Origin: Sialis fuliginosa
Lineage: Eukaryota; Arthropoda; Insecta; Megaloptera; Sialidae
Length of the DNA stretch: 64,000 nt
Reading direction: 5' to 3'
Assembly (NCBI GenBank): GCA_961205875.1
Contig: OY540818.1
Span: forward strand, 10,886,761 to 10,950,760
Under the pieces are notes generated by a model. The model searched no databases. It was not told the origin of the DNA and was given only the letters and a program-made list of their open reading frames with translations. Shown piece after piece: positions 48,801-61,677 of the stretch; the first letter of the stretch is position 1, and each line of letters begins with the position of its first letter. The translations under genes were made by a program, and so were the position numbers.

Positions 48801-49673
48801 TATTTATTTTTTATTGAAAATAAGACTCGTTAGAAAGTTCTAATAGATTTCAACAATACAATATTATAAATTATAGGAATGTACATGAAAGTAACAAAAT
48901 ATCCTGCTTTTGGCATGCAGTCCCACTGTTCATTTAATTAAAGATAACACCTAATTCTGATAAATTCAGTTACCTTTAGCCATATCGTTAGCCATTGCAG
49001 CAAGACAAACATCAAAGAATAATTGAGAATTAGAAGTCCCCGCTTCTTTTAAGCTCTTTTCCAGTACATCTCTGAAACCAGATGGTACTGCACATAGTGG
49101 ATAATCTACAGATCGGCCAGAAAATACAGGATCTAATCCTTCAACAGCTGCTCGGCTATTTATGAATGCTGCCAAATCTTTTAACCAAACGAGTGGAGCT
49201 TCAGGAAAACGTTGTTTTCCTAATTCTAATATACTTTTTAGTTCACTAACTTTCATCTAAAATATAAGTTTATATGTAAATTATTAAAGACACTTGTAAT
49301 AATAATAATGCTTACCAAATTAAAGGCACTTTCGATAGATTTGGGTGGTTTTGGTTTAGGTTCGGGTTTTGGTTCTGTTTTCTTTTGTGGCTTTTTTTGT
49401 ACTTCTTTTTCTTTAGGTTTTTCTTGTTGAATTTTAGCATTTTTATTTTCTTTACCAAAGGCAGAATATAACGTTTTAACTTCTGATCGAGGCACTACAA
49501 AGTATAACTTATTAGTTAAATAGTTATAATATTTGGTAAACCAACTTACAAATATCTTCTACTTTTGGAGCATTTTCCATGAATTTCTTTTTTTCAGCTT
49601 TAGTTAATTTCTTTGGAGGTTCTCCTTTATTCTTTTTTGATTTACCAACAACTTCCCACTGGCCGCTAGACAT
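45888..49673 (-). CDS. TMEM214: Transmembrane protein 214
   Basis: Ten exons: 49550-49673, 49316-49494, 48974-49256, 48558-48746, 47853-48272, 47648-47790, 46585-46705, 46269-46522, 46076-46206 and 45888-46014; 656 residues. The start MSSGQWEVVGKSKK is the family signature. A Lys/Pro-rich low-complexity segment (EPKPEPKPKPPK) follows, then the conserved VWLKDLAAFIN and VLWVLGQVG helical regions. The first hydrophobic segment is TVTFLFILIGAGLVLL (~residues 460-475). TMEM214 is an ER membrane protein linked in mammals to stress-induced caspase 4 recruitment; its role in insects is unknown. Exon 5 is best joined at the AG at 48273, giving VFQEIMQP and the right phase. Intron 6 is nearly 1 kb and contains a 17-G run. 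Confidence 0.88.
47447..47463 (+). repeat. Poly-G tract in TMEM214 intron 6
   Basis: About 17 consecutive G residues (the preceding gggagag adds more). On the transcribed pre-mRNA this is a poly-C tract. An expected length polymorphism and sequencing-error hotspot, with potential to form a G-quadruplex in DNA. Confidence 0.8.
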
Positions 49674-50535
49674 TTTTAAATTAAAAGAACGATTATCAAA
49701 AATAATAAAATTCAAAAACGCCAACTAAACCGGGTTAAATAACCTCTAAATTGTCTTACTGACAGTCGAACAAGTCGAACACGTCACGAAACGTGGCATC
49801 GGTGGCAATTGTTTTTGTTGCCTAAATTCAAATAATAAAAATGCACCACCTGCACCACGGACTTCAAAATTAATTTTCAAATATAAGTATCGAAAAAATG
49901 AATATATTGTACTGCCTGAAGACTTATATTTTATTCATATTATAATTTTGTATAGAATCTTATTGGATCCTGTTATAATTAAAAATATGTACATATATGT
50001 AACTATGCTTTATTTATAATTTATAATAATTTTATATATTAATATAACATAGCAATTTTAAATTTTTTCTATAGTCATTTTTGATCCTTAATAAATAATT
50101 TGATGCAATAAAAATATACTGTTATTTCATAAAATCAAGAGCTAATTACAAAGAAGTGCGAACTTTAATTGTTTAAAAATATATAAATATTCTATAAACC
50201 ACGTCATTAAATGATAAAATGTAATTATCACGGATAATATAATTAATTACAATGTAATATGTAGATATTTATTTATTTTAAAATTTTTATAAATTGACGC
50301 CGCCTCTGTTTATATTGCAGTCGCAGAGGTTGCTTATTTATAACTTCTTCTTCTTCTAATCATATAAAATTATATCAGCTGATTATAAATAAAACCATTT
50401 AAAATTATTAGTGCTGTCACAAAAAGGATACATAAAAAACATTACAAAGTAAATAAATCTATTTTTTTGTAAATTCAAACAATATTTAAGAAGATTAGGT
50501 TAATTTTACGATATTTTTGTGTTCCTTTAATTACA
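49674..50535. promoter_or_regulatory. Divergent region TMEM214 / UBE2J1
   Basis: 862 bp between divergent start codons, AT-rich except near 49770-49860 (cacgtcacgaaacgtggcat), where a CACGTCACG/ACGTGG-type block could be a bZIP or bHLH site close to the TMEM214 start. Inference only; no TATA box was assigned. Confidence 0.35.
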
Positions 50536-52061
50536 ATGAATTTGCAACCAAAATATAATTTAAAAAGTCCAGGTTAGTAATAATAATTATTTAATCTACA
50601 TATAATATATTTCATTATTTTATAAAAAAATGAGAAAATATTGATTATATTAATATCTAATGGTTTAATATTATAAAAAATGTAATCATTCTAGGTGTCA
50701 AACGCTTAATGCGTGAGGCTGCTGAATTAAGTGAACCAACTGAAGAGTATAATGCTAAACCATTGGATGATAATTTGTTCGAATGGCATTTTACAGTTCG
50801 TGGACCACCAGGTTCAAATTTCGATGGTGGCTTATACCACGGTAGAATATTATTACCGACACAATATCCTATGCAACCACCCAATATAATACTACTTACG
50901 GTTAGTAAAATACTAAACAATAAAATATCATTTTACAGTTATTCTTCACTAGTCATATCAGTTATGTTCCTGAAGAATATTATGAATATAAAAAGTAAAC
51001 ATAGGTTAATTTTTCTGTCTACAAATATTGTACTTACAAAATATAAAAAGTAAACATTAAAAAGGATTACTGCATATTTTTCAATGAATTCTTATTACAG
51101 CCTAATGGAAGATTTGAAACAAATAAAAAAATATGCCTTTCTATTTCTGGACATCATCCTGAAAGTTGGCAACCGTCATGGTCAATACGTACAGCATTAT
51201 TAGCCCTGATTGCATTTATGCCTACACCAGCTGCTGGAACTATAGGGTCTCTTGATTACACTCCTGAGGAAAGACAAATTTTAGCAAAGAAGTAAGAGTA
51301 TTTAACAGTTTCTGTTGTAAAATATTCTAAAAATTGTACTTTATAGGTCACAATCTTGGGAATGTCCAACGTGTGGTAAATTAATTGACCTTTTGACTAA
51401 AAATGAAACTGGTAATAAGCTCGGAACTTCAAAACCGTTAACCGAAGAAGAGACGTCGCTTATTCAAGAGATTTCATTAAAAGTATGTTTTTCAATTTTT
51501 GTTAAGATTTTATTTTTTATTTTACCAGGTCCATAATACATTACAATTTTTGAACTTGCACATATAATCACCATCGTTATTTTATTCCTTAAAAAAACTT
51601 TCATGAATGGACATAACAATGTACATTGATACATAATCGTTTAACCAGGCCACCAGACACCAATCATAAGCGTAACGCCTTCAAAATAATCTCTTTTGTA
51701 CTCTTAACAGATTGATGTATTGTCTAAAGATAATACAACTGCACAATATTTTTCCTGCAATGTTAGTTAATTGTTAGTGTTAGATGTGAACTGTATAATT
51801 ACTATTTCTAGTAATTATTTTTATTATTAGGCTGAAGAAGATGCAGTGAGACAACAATCGGCTGTTAAAGAAAATGGAGAATCTGCTAAACCACCGATAG
51901 TAAACAATCCGACTCCAACGCCTATGGAAACATCAAATACCGATACCTTGAATTCTATGCAAACGGTAGATCAACATAACATGTTATGGAATATTGCAAT
52001 TGGCCTTTTGTTGTCTGTGATAGGATTATTGATTTTCAGAAGATTATTTTTAATATATTAA
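50536..52061 (+). CDS. UBE2J1: Ubiquitin-conjugating enzyme E2 J1
   Basis: Five exons: 50536-50572, 50695-50900, 51101-51291, 51347-51482 and 51831-52061; 266 residues. The UBC domain runs from RLMREAAELSE through EWHFTVRGPPGSNFDGGLYHGRI to the active-site FETNKKICLSISGHHPESW (Cys93), which has no HPN motif, as is typical of the UBE2J subfamily. A linker follows, and then a single C-terminal membrane anchor (NIAIGLLLSVIGLLIF, ~243-259). UBE2J1 (Ubc6-like) is anchored in the ER membrane and supplies ubiquitin for ER-associated degradation. The CPTCG pair in the linker is conserved in its orthologues. It is shorter than vertebrate UBE2J1 (~318). Confidence 0.92.
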
Positions 52062-55000
52062 AATACTTGTAAGTTATGTCGTATACCTTTAAAGCATTTT
52101 ATATGGTAATGTTGTTTCACAGGTTTTATTATGTCATTAAATTGTTACATCACTTAAGAAAATTGTATCAGCGGTGACCAAAAAAGTGATTTGAACACAG
52201 AGAGGGTTATTAGAATCATAATACTTTATAGCCCACAATCGTGATTCAGGTGTCATGTCAACTAATCTGAACATGTCCTAATTTGACGTATTTTGAATCT
52301 TCTCTAAAGTTAGGCCACTTTTTAACGTCTACCAATATTGGAAGCTTAAAATTTAAACTTTAAGGCAAAAATAGAAAATGATTGTAGTCGATTATTTTAC
52401 TACAAATAAATAAAATTATATGCCTTCATTATTTTTTTGTAATTTAGGATCTTGTTAGTAAAAGAGATGGTCAATATACACACGCCAAAAAAATTAAAGG
52501 GATTTTTTCCTGTAACAAATTTAAATCAGAAATGAGCATTAAAAAGTAGAGATTACAAGCTTCGTAATGTCTTTTTATAACTCATTCTGGGACTTTTTTT
52601 TGCCTACTTTTTAATAGAAAAAAATCTAATTCAGTTATTTTTGAAGAGTGTAAATTATAGATTTTTTAAAAGAAAATATTTTAATAATCAAACAAAATTC
52701 AGAGTAGAAAATAGTAAATGATGTAATACATTAAGACGATAAGAATTAACTAATGAATAAAGCAGACTCTTAAAATAGTATATTTATATTTAAAGTATTT
52801 CATGTATTTTATTTAGCTTTATTTTTATATAGAGTGCTTCATAACAAGTAAAAAACATTAATAATTTGATAGGAATGTTGTTTTAATGAAAAATTTTGTA
52901 CAAACAAAGGTTTTATTACAAGTAGTTACAGAACTATATCTTTGAGACACATTTTCCACTAAAACCCAGGAGCTCCAAACATGCAATGATGTGTTGTAAG
53001 AGAATACTTTCTACTTGTTTCCAAAACTGTAAATGTATCATAACAATTACAATATGTACGGTTCTTTTCTACGACTCAATTTGAATATTTATTGTAAGAA
53101 ATAAATACCAAAGCTTGTCAATTTATTATGACTTGCTTTTTGTAGTTGCTAACTTCATAGAGTAAGACCTATTGTTCATATTAATGATGTTCCCAATGAA
53201 TTAAATTTTTTTTTTACATTTGTTATGTAGCGAAGATTTCTATAAATTTAATTGTTTTTCTTTCTCAATTTCAATGTAATAAAACTTCTGTAGTCTAACT
53301 TTAAGTATACAATTTTTACACTAGCATGGCAATATAAATATATATATTATGATAAAGGAAATTTTTATACTTCATATAGTTGTTACGTGTAAACTTAAAT
53401 GGTTATTATCTAACATTTAAAAAGTCTTAAAGGACATTGCCATAATTAACTGATTGAATACAAACAATTAATATTTAGAGCTGGTAAAATATTTCATTTG
53501 TTCGTAAATAACTTGTTGAATAATTATATTAAATGGATTCAAACTAGAAACTGAATTTGTCTGACTGAATGGTGACATGAATATTAATTGTTTATTGAAA
53601 TCAAAACCATTTCAAATATAAGCACACCAAAGGTTGGTATAATTATAATCTGTCTTGTAATATTATGTATTGCTGCACATTGAATATACAAATTGTTGGT
53701 TCATTTATCATTTAATTAAGGACACGAACTGGAATTGAAACAAAAAGCAAAGAAGCTTTTTTAAAAACAAATTCATGCCAAGTTGGAAAAATTTACGAAC
53801 TTGAGAAATAATTCTGACTGGATATTTTTTTCCATATAATGTTTTTTTTAGTGTTACTAAGAAATCCAATGAGGTTAGCACCCTCACCCTCTCCTTTAGG
53901 ATGGGGGAAGGACCAAAAATCAGTAAAGGAGAAATAGTGCATACGAAATTCAAGCTAATTAAAAATATACATATATTTTTCATGAGATTCACAGAATTTA
54001 TAATGATATTAATATTAGACAATTTGAAAAAACTTAGATGCATTATCCTTTTCAGACAAATTTTGAGAAGTTAATTAGCATTAATTGCATTGAAGGAAAG
54101 TCAAGAAATTGGTAAAAACTGATTTTTGTCCATTCCTCCACTCCAAAGGGTAACGCCGATCTTGTGATTCTAATGAACCAAAAAATATCCAGAATTTCGT
54201 CTACTTCAAAATACTAGGCACCTAACCTATGATTGGCTTTAAAATAAATAAGTAAAATTAAAATAAAAAGCAAACTGTGTAATTTGAGCCCATGTTTATT
54301 ATTAAAACGTTTAATAATTATATTATACACACGGAAACAAATAAATTAATTGTATTTATATTTCACATTACCCCTGCTGTTTTGCATACCGAGGCAACTG
54401 ATGTAATGTTTAGAATTTTATGTATATGTTTAGTTTAAAAATTAAATAAGGGTTATTATAAATGAATATATTTTAAATGTATGGCGTTTAATGTGTTAAA
54501 TACTTATAGATATTCTAATTGTTTTCATTATGTTATACTTTATAATAATATGGTGATATCTTTTTTAGTTATTATACATATTTTTTAGTAATATTGTAGT
54601 ATGGTTTTATTTATTATTTTATAGAAAATTAGTTTTTATTATCAAGACCATTATTAAATATTGCAGACTGGATTTTAATGTTTTGTGAGGTACTACTGTA
54701 CATTTATAAATTAATTCAAATGCATAACGCTGCTTTGAAAATAATTATAAAAAAAACTTGTCACTTAAAAGTTTTCTTATCTTTAAAAAGCAGATTTGTT
54801 ATTTGTATGTATGTATTCTAATGAGTATTTTCTTTACAGCAAAATCAAAATAAATTATTATATAATATAAATGTATATAGAATGTAATATAAACTGTTGT
54901 TCTTAAATATGTATTTGTTTTATTACGTCAATTTGACCTTTCATTTCTTTCAATATCCAGCAAATCCTATATTTTTATAATTTATGAAATAATACATAAA

Positions 55001-55813
55001 ACATTTATTGCTATAAATGAATTTTATTAAAATATTACAAAAATTATTACTTATTTTATTACTATATGTATTATTCTAATTTTACAAAATACTGTATATG
55101 ACTAGACTTTTAACTATTTGTTATAAAAAAATAAGAAAAGTACAAAATGCTTTTTGATATAACGTAAGTATCACATTTAGAAATGTTAATTTTTAGTGCA
55201 TTTATCACAATTATTATATTATAAAAAAACTGCCTTTTATGATGTTTTATGTAAAAATAATAAACAAAAATGATGGTTTACAAAATATATGGACTAGTTT
55301 CTTTATTAATAAGTGATTACTTTTTAAAAGACATTCCTCGACTAAAGACAATTCACATTTACAAAAATTATTAACCCGAGATAAAACTGTCTCAAAATTT
55401 CGATTTGCATCGATTACAATAGATCTACATAGATGATTCAATGTAAGATTTTATCAAGAGTTTTGATTTACAGAGATCTATTTCATAATTTAATTTACAT
55501 CAACAGATTATCAGTGGTGAAACGGAGGGTTATTTAAAAAAAATATTGAACAAAAACTATTTTTATACTTATCATTCGCTACCAGGCAAAGTAGCATAAG
55601 CATTATTACATTACATAGCACTTACAATACCCTTCTTTATGGATGTTATATAAATAATGGTAGACTGTCATGTTAGAACGGAATCCCATATTGTAAGTCG
55701 AGGACTATTTGTATATATTTTATATATTAACATGGCAGTAGACAATGATTTTTTATAAAAATTATGACTAGAGGCACATTATTTCACATTTGTATAAAAA
55801 TTTGAATTAACTA
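52062..55813. other. 3.7-kb gap between UBE2J1 and ARL13
   Basis: No exon supported on either strand. It includes the UBE2J1 3' UTR and the 3' UTR of the convergent ARL13 gene. A 111-codon frame (53708-54043) lacks coding character. Several AATAAA motifs and AT-rich tracts occur. A lncRNA cannot be excluded from sequence alone. Confidence 0.5.
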
Positions 55814-57243
55814 CTAGTTAATATTTATTTTAGAACTTGTCGACTGTTCAGTTTTATTTGAAATAACAAATATTTGATTATTTCCATTTGAATTTGGTTG
55901 ATTGATCGGCGGTAACTTTCTTAAATTAAAAATATCATCATCATTTCTATTAATGTCACTATTATTTAATTGATGTACAGATAATATTTGGTGTTTTGTT
56001 AAATCGGCAGATTTATGTCTACGAACACTTTTCGTTACAATTTTCTCTCTCATTTTTGGAGTTGTTCGTAATGAATTAACAGTAACTAAAGTAGCAGGAG
56101 ACGTTTTGTTTGACATTTTTGCAAAAACAGAAAACGGTCTTTTGTGTACATTAGATTTCTGTATGGTTTGTAACCCGTTGTTTTCATTGTCCTTACTTTC
56201 CTGACTAACTGTTTCACTATGATTAGAATTATAACTATGCACTTGTACTTTTTCAAAAAGTATCTGAGGCGGTAAACACGAACTATCATCAGACGAAGCA
56301 TACAATAAGGAGTCATTGTTGTGAAAATGGTTTTCTTTAGTTGGTGAAGTTGAATTAATATTTAATACTTCGTCCAATGGTTTGAAAGGGTCTTCAAAAA
56401 CAGTATGTGTGCTTTCAATATCCCATTCTATTGCATTTTCTTTCGAACGGATTGTTTCTTGATGTACCTGTTCTACTACACGACGTCTACTTGCCAATTC
56501 TTTTTGTTTTTGTTCTTTTACATCTCGTTCTACTCTGGTATTGATTATCCAATACTCTTTATTAATATAATTAAGTAACCAAATAAATCCTTTTTCAATT
56601 TCCGAATCAATTCTCAGTTTTTTATTTGTATTATCTAATGCTGTACATGCTTTAACTAATGTAGGGCAACGTTTCAAATTAACCAATATTTCAATTTTAA
56701 GTTTCTCTATGATATCTAATTCATCTAAAGCTCCTGGACAGTCTTGTTTATTTGCTAATACTAACAAAGGTTTGCCGATTAATTTTTCACTTGATAAAAG
56801 ATCTTCGAGTACCTGTTTAGCTTCATCTAATCGTGAATAGTCACAAGCATCAACAACAAATATGATTCCATGAACCTGAAAAAATTAGTTAGTTCAAAAT
56901 ATGAAGTCTTTAATTTAAGTAGGCATATCATTAATAACATACATCGGAGAAATATCGTGGCCAAATTCCTCGAATTTGTGAGCCACCACCCAAATCATAA
57001 ATACTAATATTACAGTTTTGATGGTGTAAATTAAAAACTGAAAAACCTATTGTGGGAACTACTGACTCTCTTGATTCACCGACTAATCCTTTGACAGTTA
57101 CGGTTTTTCCTGCATTATCTAAACCAACCAAAAGAAGAACAATTTTTCTGAAAATTTAAACACATGATTTAAGATGATAGTTCTAGCACTTATTTTAAAA
57201 AAACATACTTTTGAGGTTTATATTTTATACAGCAATTTCCCAT
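55814..57243 (-). CDS. ARL13B: ARL13-type ARF-like GTPase
   Basis: Three exons: 57209-57243, 56943-57147 and 55814-56875; 433 residues. The N-terminus MGNCCIKYK offers Cys residues for palmitoylation. The G domain has P-loop GLDNAGKT, switch I PTIGF, the unusual DLGGGSQIRGIWPRYF in place of DxxGQ in switch II, and NKQD. After the G domain comes a charged helix (RVERDVKEQKQKELASRRR, likely coiled coil) and a long Ser/Asn-rich tail (~230-433). Absence of the switch II Gln and the long tail are diagnostic of ARL13B, which marks the ciliary membrane and acts as an exchange factor for ARL3. Divergent from the sulfatase gene, with 471 bp between starts. Confidence 0.9.
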
Positions 57244-57714
57244 CTTGAAAAATTATTTTCAATTTATAAGATCCATGAAATATATTTATTCATGGCCTGT
57301 TTATTTATAATATTTAGATGAACATAATATTAATTTTTCCATTGCATGTTTGTTTTGTAGTGGTTTTATGCTTCTGTGTTTATATTTACTCTTACGTTTT
57401 TTAATTAATAGTTTTGTTTACATTTACAGCACAACTGATTGTTGTTGTTGATAAATACAATATACATACATATCATAAAACAGTGAATCACCTACGTATT
57501 ACTTAATTATCCCGTTAATTATTTTATAAATGAATGTGTTTGGTATCGTTGAAGCTGTTTCTTATTTATTTTACTTTAGTACATAAATATGATTGTTTGA
57601 TATTTTAATCGTAAATGTCAAGGCTATAACTGTCAAAGTTAAATGGAACATTTTTAAAGATTCTAGGATAAAAATTCGATTCATTTTCATTTTAAATAAA
57701 TGTACTAGATAGTT
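57244..57714. promoter_or_regulatory. Divergent region ARL13B / IDS
   Basis: 471 bp between two starts. No TATA/Inr pair is obvious. An X-box (RFX site), common for ciliary genes, was looked for and not convincingly found. Confidence 0.3.
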
Positions 57715-59508
57715 ATGAAATATACATTTCAATGCTGTTATTTGTTATTGTCAATAAGTATTTTGGTTAGTTTAATTAACCCAACTTTTTCGACAAGAAA
57801 TGTATTATTAATTGTAGCTGATGATTTGAGACCTACTTTAGGATGTTATGGTGACAAAAATGCATTTACTCCAAATATTGATAAGTTGGCAAAAAGTAGT
57901 ATTGTATTTAGAAGAGCATATGCACAGGTTCGAAAATAACTAGTTGTAAACAATAACAAACGTTATTCAACTTAATTAAATATTTTTATTACATGAGAAT
58001 AGCAAGCGTTATGTGCTCCTAGTCGAAACTCATTTCTAACAAGTCGGCGACCAGATACTCTGCATTTGTATGATTTTTATAATTACTGGAGAGACACAGT
58101 GGGCAATTTTACAACAATACCACAATACTTTAAAGAAAATGGTTATAAGACTTATTCTATTGGCAAAATATTTCATCCTGGGATATCATCAAATTTCACT
58201 GATGATTTTCCGTACAGTTGGTCAAAGCAACCTTTCCATCCTTCAACAGAACAATATAAAGAATCTCCAGTATGTCCTGATGAACGCGGTCTTAGAAGAA
58301 ACTTAGTATGTCCTGTTTCTGTAGAACTCCAGCCAGAAAAAACATTACCTGATTTACAATCTCTTGATGAAGCTATTTCGTTTTTGAGAACCAAAGATAA
58401 TGAAATTGATTTAAATCCATTTTTCTTAGCAGTGGGATTTCATAAACCTCATATACCACTTAAATTTCCACTAAAGTATCTAGGTTTGTGAATAAAAAAA
58501 AATCTATTAATTTATCAATAAATTTAAATAATTTAATTGTAGATTTTCATCCCATCGAAAACATAACGATAGCAAAAAATTTGCAAAGGCCTTATGGTCT
58601 TCCTACAGTTGCTTGGAATCCATGGCTGGATGTGAAATGTAGAAACGATATTGCTGATTTAAATATTGAATTCCCATTTGGAGAAATGCCAACGGAGTGG
58701 ACAAGACTGATAACACAAAGTTATAATGCAGCTGTGACATATATAGATGATTTAGTAGGACAATTAATAAAGGAGATTGATATGACTAATACAATTGTAG
58801 TTTTTACTTCAGATCATGGTTTGTTTATACCTTTCTAATATTTGAGTTGCTCAGAAGTCAAAATGTTTGTACAAACTTAAATAAAACGATTCTATAGCCT
58901 ATTTGTAAAATATTTTAGGTTGGTCTCTAGGAGAACATGGCGAGTTTTCGAAATTCAGCAATTATGATGTAGCTACAAGGATACCACTTATTATATACTC
59001 ACCAGATATTAATACCAAAACAGAAATAGTAGTTGATAATATTCCAGTAGAATTAGTCGATTTATTTCCTTCAATCGTCGAACTTGCTGGTTTACCAGAC
59101 ACAATACCAAATTGTGGAGAAGATAAAAATACTTTAATGTGCACAGAAGGCAAAAGTTTAATCCCATTTATAAAAAGTAAATCAAAACTATATAAAAAAT
59201 GTAGTGCTTTTAGTCAGTACCCAAGACCGGGAAAATTTCCAACAAAAAAACCTAACAGCGATAAACCACGTTTATCGGAAATTAAGATAATGGGATACTC
59301 GATTGTTTTCAATGAATATCGTTATACAGAATGGGTAAATTTTACATCATTTAAACCAAATTGGAATGAGCTAGTCGCATCAGAAATGTACAACCATATG
59401 TTCGATCCAGAAGAGAATATTAATTTAGTAGGAAAACCTTATTTAGAAGATCTACAAATCATGCTTAGGAAAGAATTAAGGAAACAATCAAATAATAATT
59501 GCTATTAG
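57715..59508 (+). CDS. IDS: Iduronate 2-sulfatase
   Basis: Four exons: 57715-57927, 58003-58483, 58543-58818 and 58919-59508; 519 residues. A signal peptide (about 1-27) precedes [19 protein letters not shown], whose Asp pair binds calcium. CAPSR at 75-79 is the sulfatase signature whose Cys75 becomes formylglycine. [30 protein letters not shown] and [16 protein letters not shown] (joined over exon 3/4) follow in the usual order. The whole is specific for lysosomal iduronate 2-sulfatase, which removes 2-O-sulfate from iduronate in heparan and dermatan sulfate. Length is near the human protein (550). The catalytic residues are intact. Confidence 0.94.
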
Positions 59509-59832
59509 AATTCAAGTAATATTGAATGTGTAACATATCATATTAAATGAGATCCCAAAGAACATAATTTTATATTTGTATATAATTTTCATCTGTAAGA
59601 AGCAAAATAATACAAATTTAGTTATGTATTATCTATGTGCAATATTGTATATTACGATCTTTTTAATAAATATAATATCATATTGATTCATTATATGAAT
59701 TAATTATTGTCAGTAAGAATACAATTTGAAATAATGCACATTAATTCAAGTATTTGGTTAATGTATTTGTCTAATATTAGTAACAGTAATAAATAATTGT
59801 AATATCTATAATTAATTTGGTAATATAGCTAC
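59509..59832. other. Convergent 3' region, IDS / TFIIIA-like
   Basis: 324 bp between stop codons, AT-rich, with AATAAA-type motifs (for example near 59665). Expected to contain both 3' UTRs. Confidence 0.5.
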
Positions 59833-61192
59833 TTAAAGTGCTTTATTTGAGAGTTCATGCAATAATTTCTTTTCCATATTGTATGTAATATTTCCAGACA
59901 ATCCTGACAATTTTTCAGAGATTTTAACTGGTATTTTTTTGGCAGTTTTCTTTTCTTGTTTTTTAGTTTTCTTGATTAGCATCTTTTTATGTAAAGTTAA
60001 ATGGTAATCTAAGGCTTTTCTTGAAGTAAATTTTATTTCACAGTCTTCATAGGTGCATGGAAGTTTTTTGCCTTCGTGAACAACTTTAATATGTTGTGTT
60101 AGATTTCGTTTGTATGAATAATATCTAAGAAAAAATAGTGATTATAAATATATGTACTTATGTATACAGTAGTCAATAGTGCATATTTATTTGATATCTC
60201 ATCTTTTTAAAGTCAAGTTTGTGTACCAACCATTATTGTGTAATATAAATAACTTACTTGGAACAATTTTCTACGGTACATTCAAACACTGTTTTCAACT
60301 TGAAATGAACTTTTTTATGTTGTTTCAAATGCATTTTATACAAAAAATTACGTCCACAGATATCACATAAAAAATCTAAAGAAAAAAGTTAAATTAATGA
60401 TATTATTTCAGAAGAAATATCTTTGTTATATTTACATTTATCATGGGATAGTTTACGATGAGCTACTAAAATTGACCAAGTCTCGCACACTACTCCACAT
60501 TCGCACTCACGTTGTACATGGTTTCCGCAGTGCTTTTTATATAAACTTAAAGAAAGAAATGACAATTCACATTTCTCACACCTAAAATTCAAATTAAAAA
60601 GATAAAGTTTTAATGCTTCAAATGATTTGATCAAAGATTGAGCGATTGTTAAATAAAAATTATAATCACATACCTGAAAGGAACTATTCCTGTGTGCAAG
60701 TATCTATGTTCAGTTAGTAGATGCTTCTTTTTAAAACCTTTTGAACAATCATCACAACTATATATTTTTTGTTTAGAATTATGCACTCTACTATCATGCT
60801 TTTTTAAATTAAGTAATGATGCAAATAATAAATTACATTTTGAACACCTAAAACAATTAAACAAATATTACAGAATTGAAACGTTCATAAGATGAAATAA
60901 ATATGAATACGTACAAAACTTTTTCTTTTACACAATTATGAGATGATTGAATGTGTCGTTTTAAATGAGAACTACTTGTATAGGCTTTATTACAATCCTT
61001 TTCATCGCATTTAAAAGGTTTCTGTAAAAAAATATAATGAAAAATATAGATAATTTATAAAAATATACATTTCAAACAATAACTAACCTCCCCTGTATGA
61101 ATACGTTTATGAATTTCTAATTTACTTGGTTTAGAAAATTTTGATCGGCAATTCATAAAATCGCATACGTATTTTTTCTGTTTCTCTGCCAT
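59833..61192 (-). CDS. GTF3A: TFIIIA-like nine-zinc-finger protein
   Basis: Six exons: 61088-61192, 60915-61021, 60674-60847, 60436-60581, 60258-60375 and 59833-60124; 313 residues. Nine consecutive C2H2 fingers fill residues ~8-255, in order from YVCDFMNC...HKRIH to PCTYEDC...HLTLH. Spacing in several (CxxxxC) and the short sixth finger (CECGVVC) follow the TFIIIA pattern. A lysine-rich C-terminal tail follows. Exactly nine fingers with this spacing is the hallmark of transcription factor IIIA, which binds the 5S rRNA gene internal control region and 5S RNA. Insect TFIIIA is highly diverged, so the assignment rests on finger number, spacing and length. A different C2H2 factor is the alternative. 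Confidence 0.75.
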
Positions 61193-61677
61193 TTTAAATG
61201 TGATAGGTATTCTCTATTATATATTATAAAATAATTGCATTTCCTAAATTATAACGATTTCATTTTAAAAACCATCACGTGTTATTTGACAATTGTACAT
61301 AACCAAACTTATTTAACCCGTGGAAAAAATTACCTGAGTTGCCAACGTTACCTACCTGTGACAGGAAATGTCAAATTCTTGTGGTTGACTTTTTAACATT
61401 TTTCATTATACATACTATAACGCTGATTATATTGTATTCGATGCATTTTAGTAGTATGAAGTTTATACGAAAGTTTTTCGTACAAATTTATTATTCTAAT
61501 AGATGATATATACCTATTGAAAAATAATAAATGATATAGGTAAAGGATATAAAAATAAATAAACAGGTAAGGTAAACTTATGTATTTTTATTACTAATAT
61601 AACCTTGGGCTTTCCTGGATGATTCATAAATTAAACAGTTAGAAATTAATGCATATATAATTATTTTAGATGATATA
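61193..61677. promoter_or_regulatory. Divergent region TFIIIA-like / TRAF6
   Basis: 485 bp between the two starts. A GT donor near 61565 (aacaggtaaggta) and an AG acceptor just before 61671 (ttattttag) suggest a 5' UTR intron for TRAF6. The A-rich block near 61260-61320 may hold the TFIIIA promoter. Confidence 0.4.
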
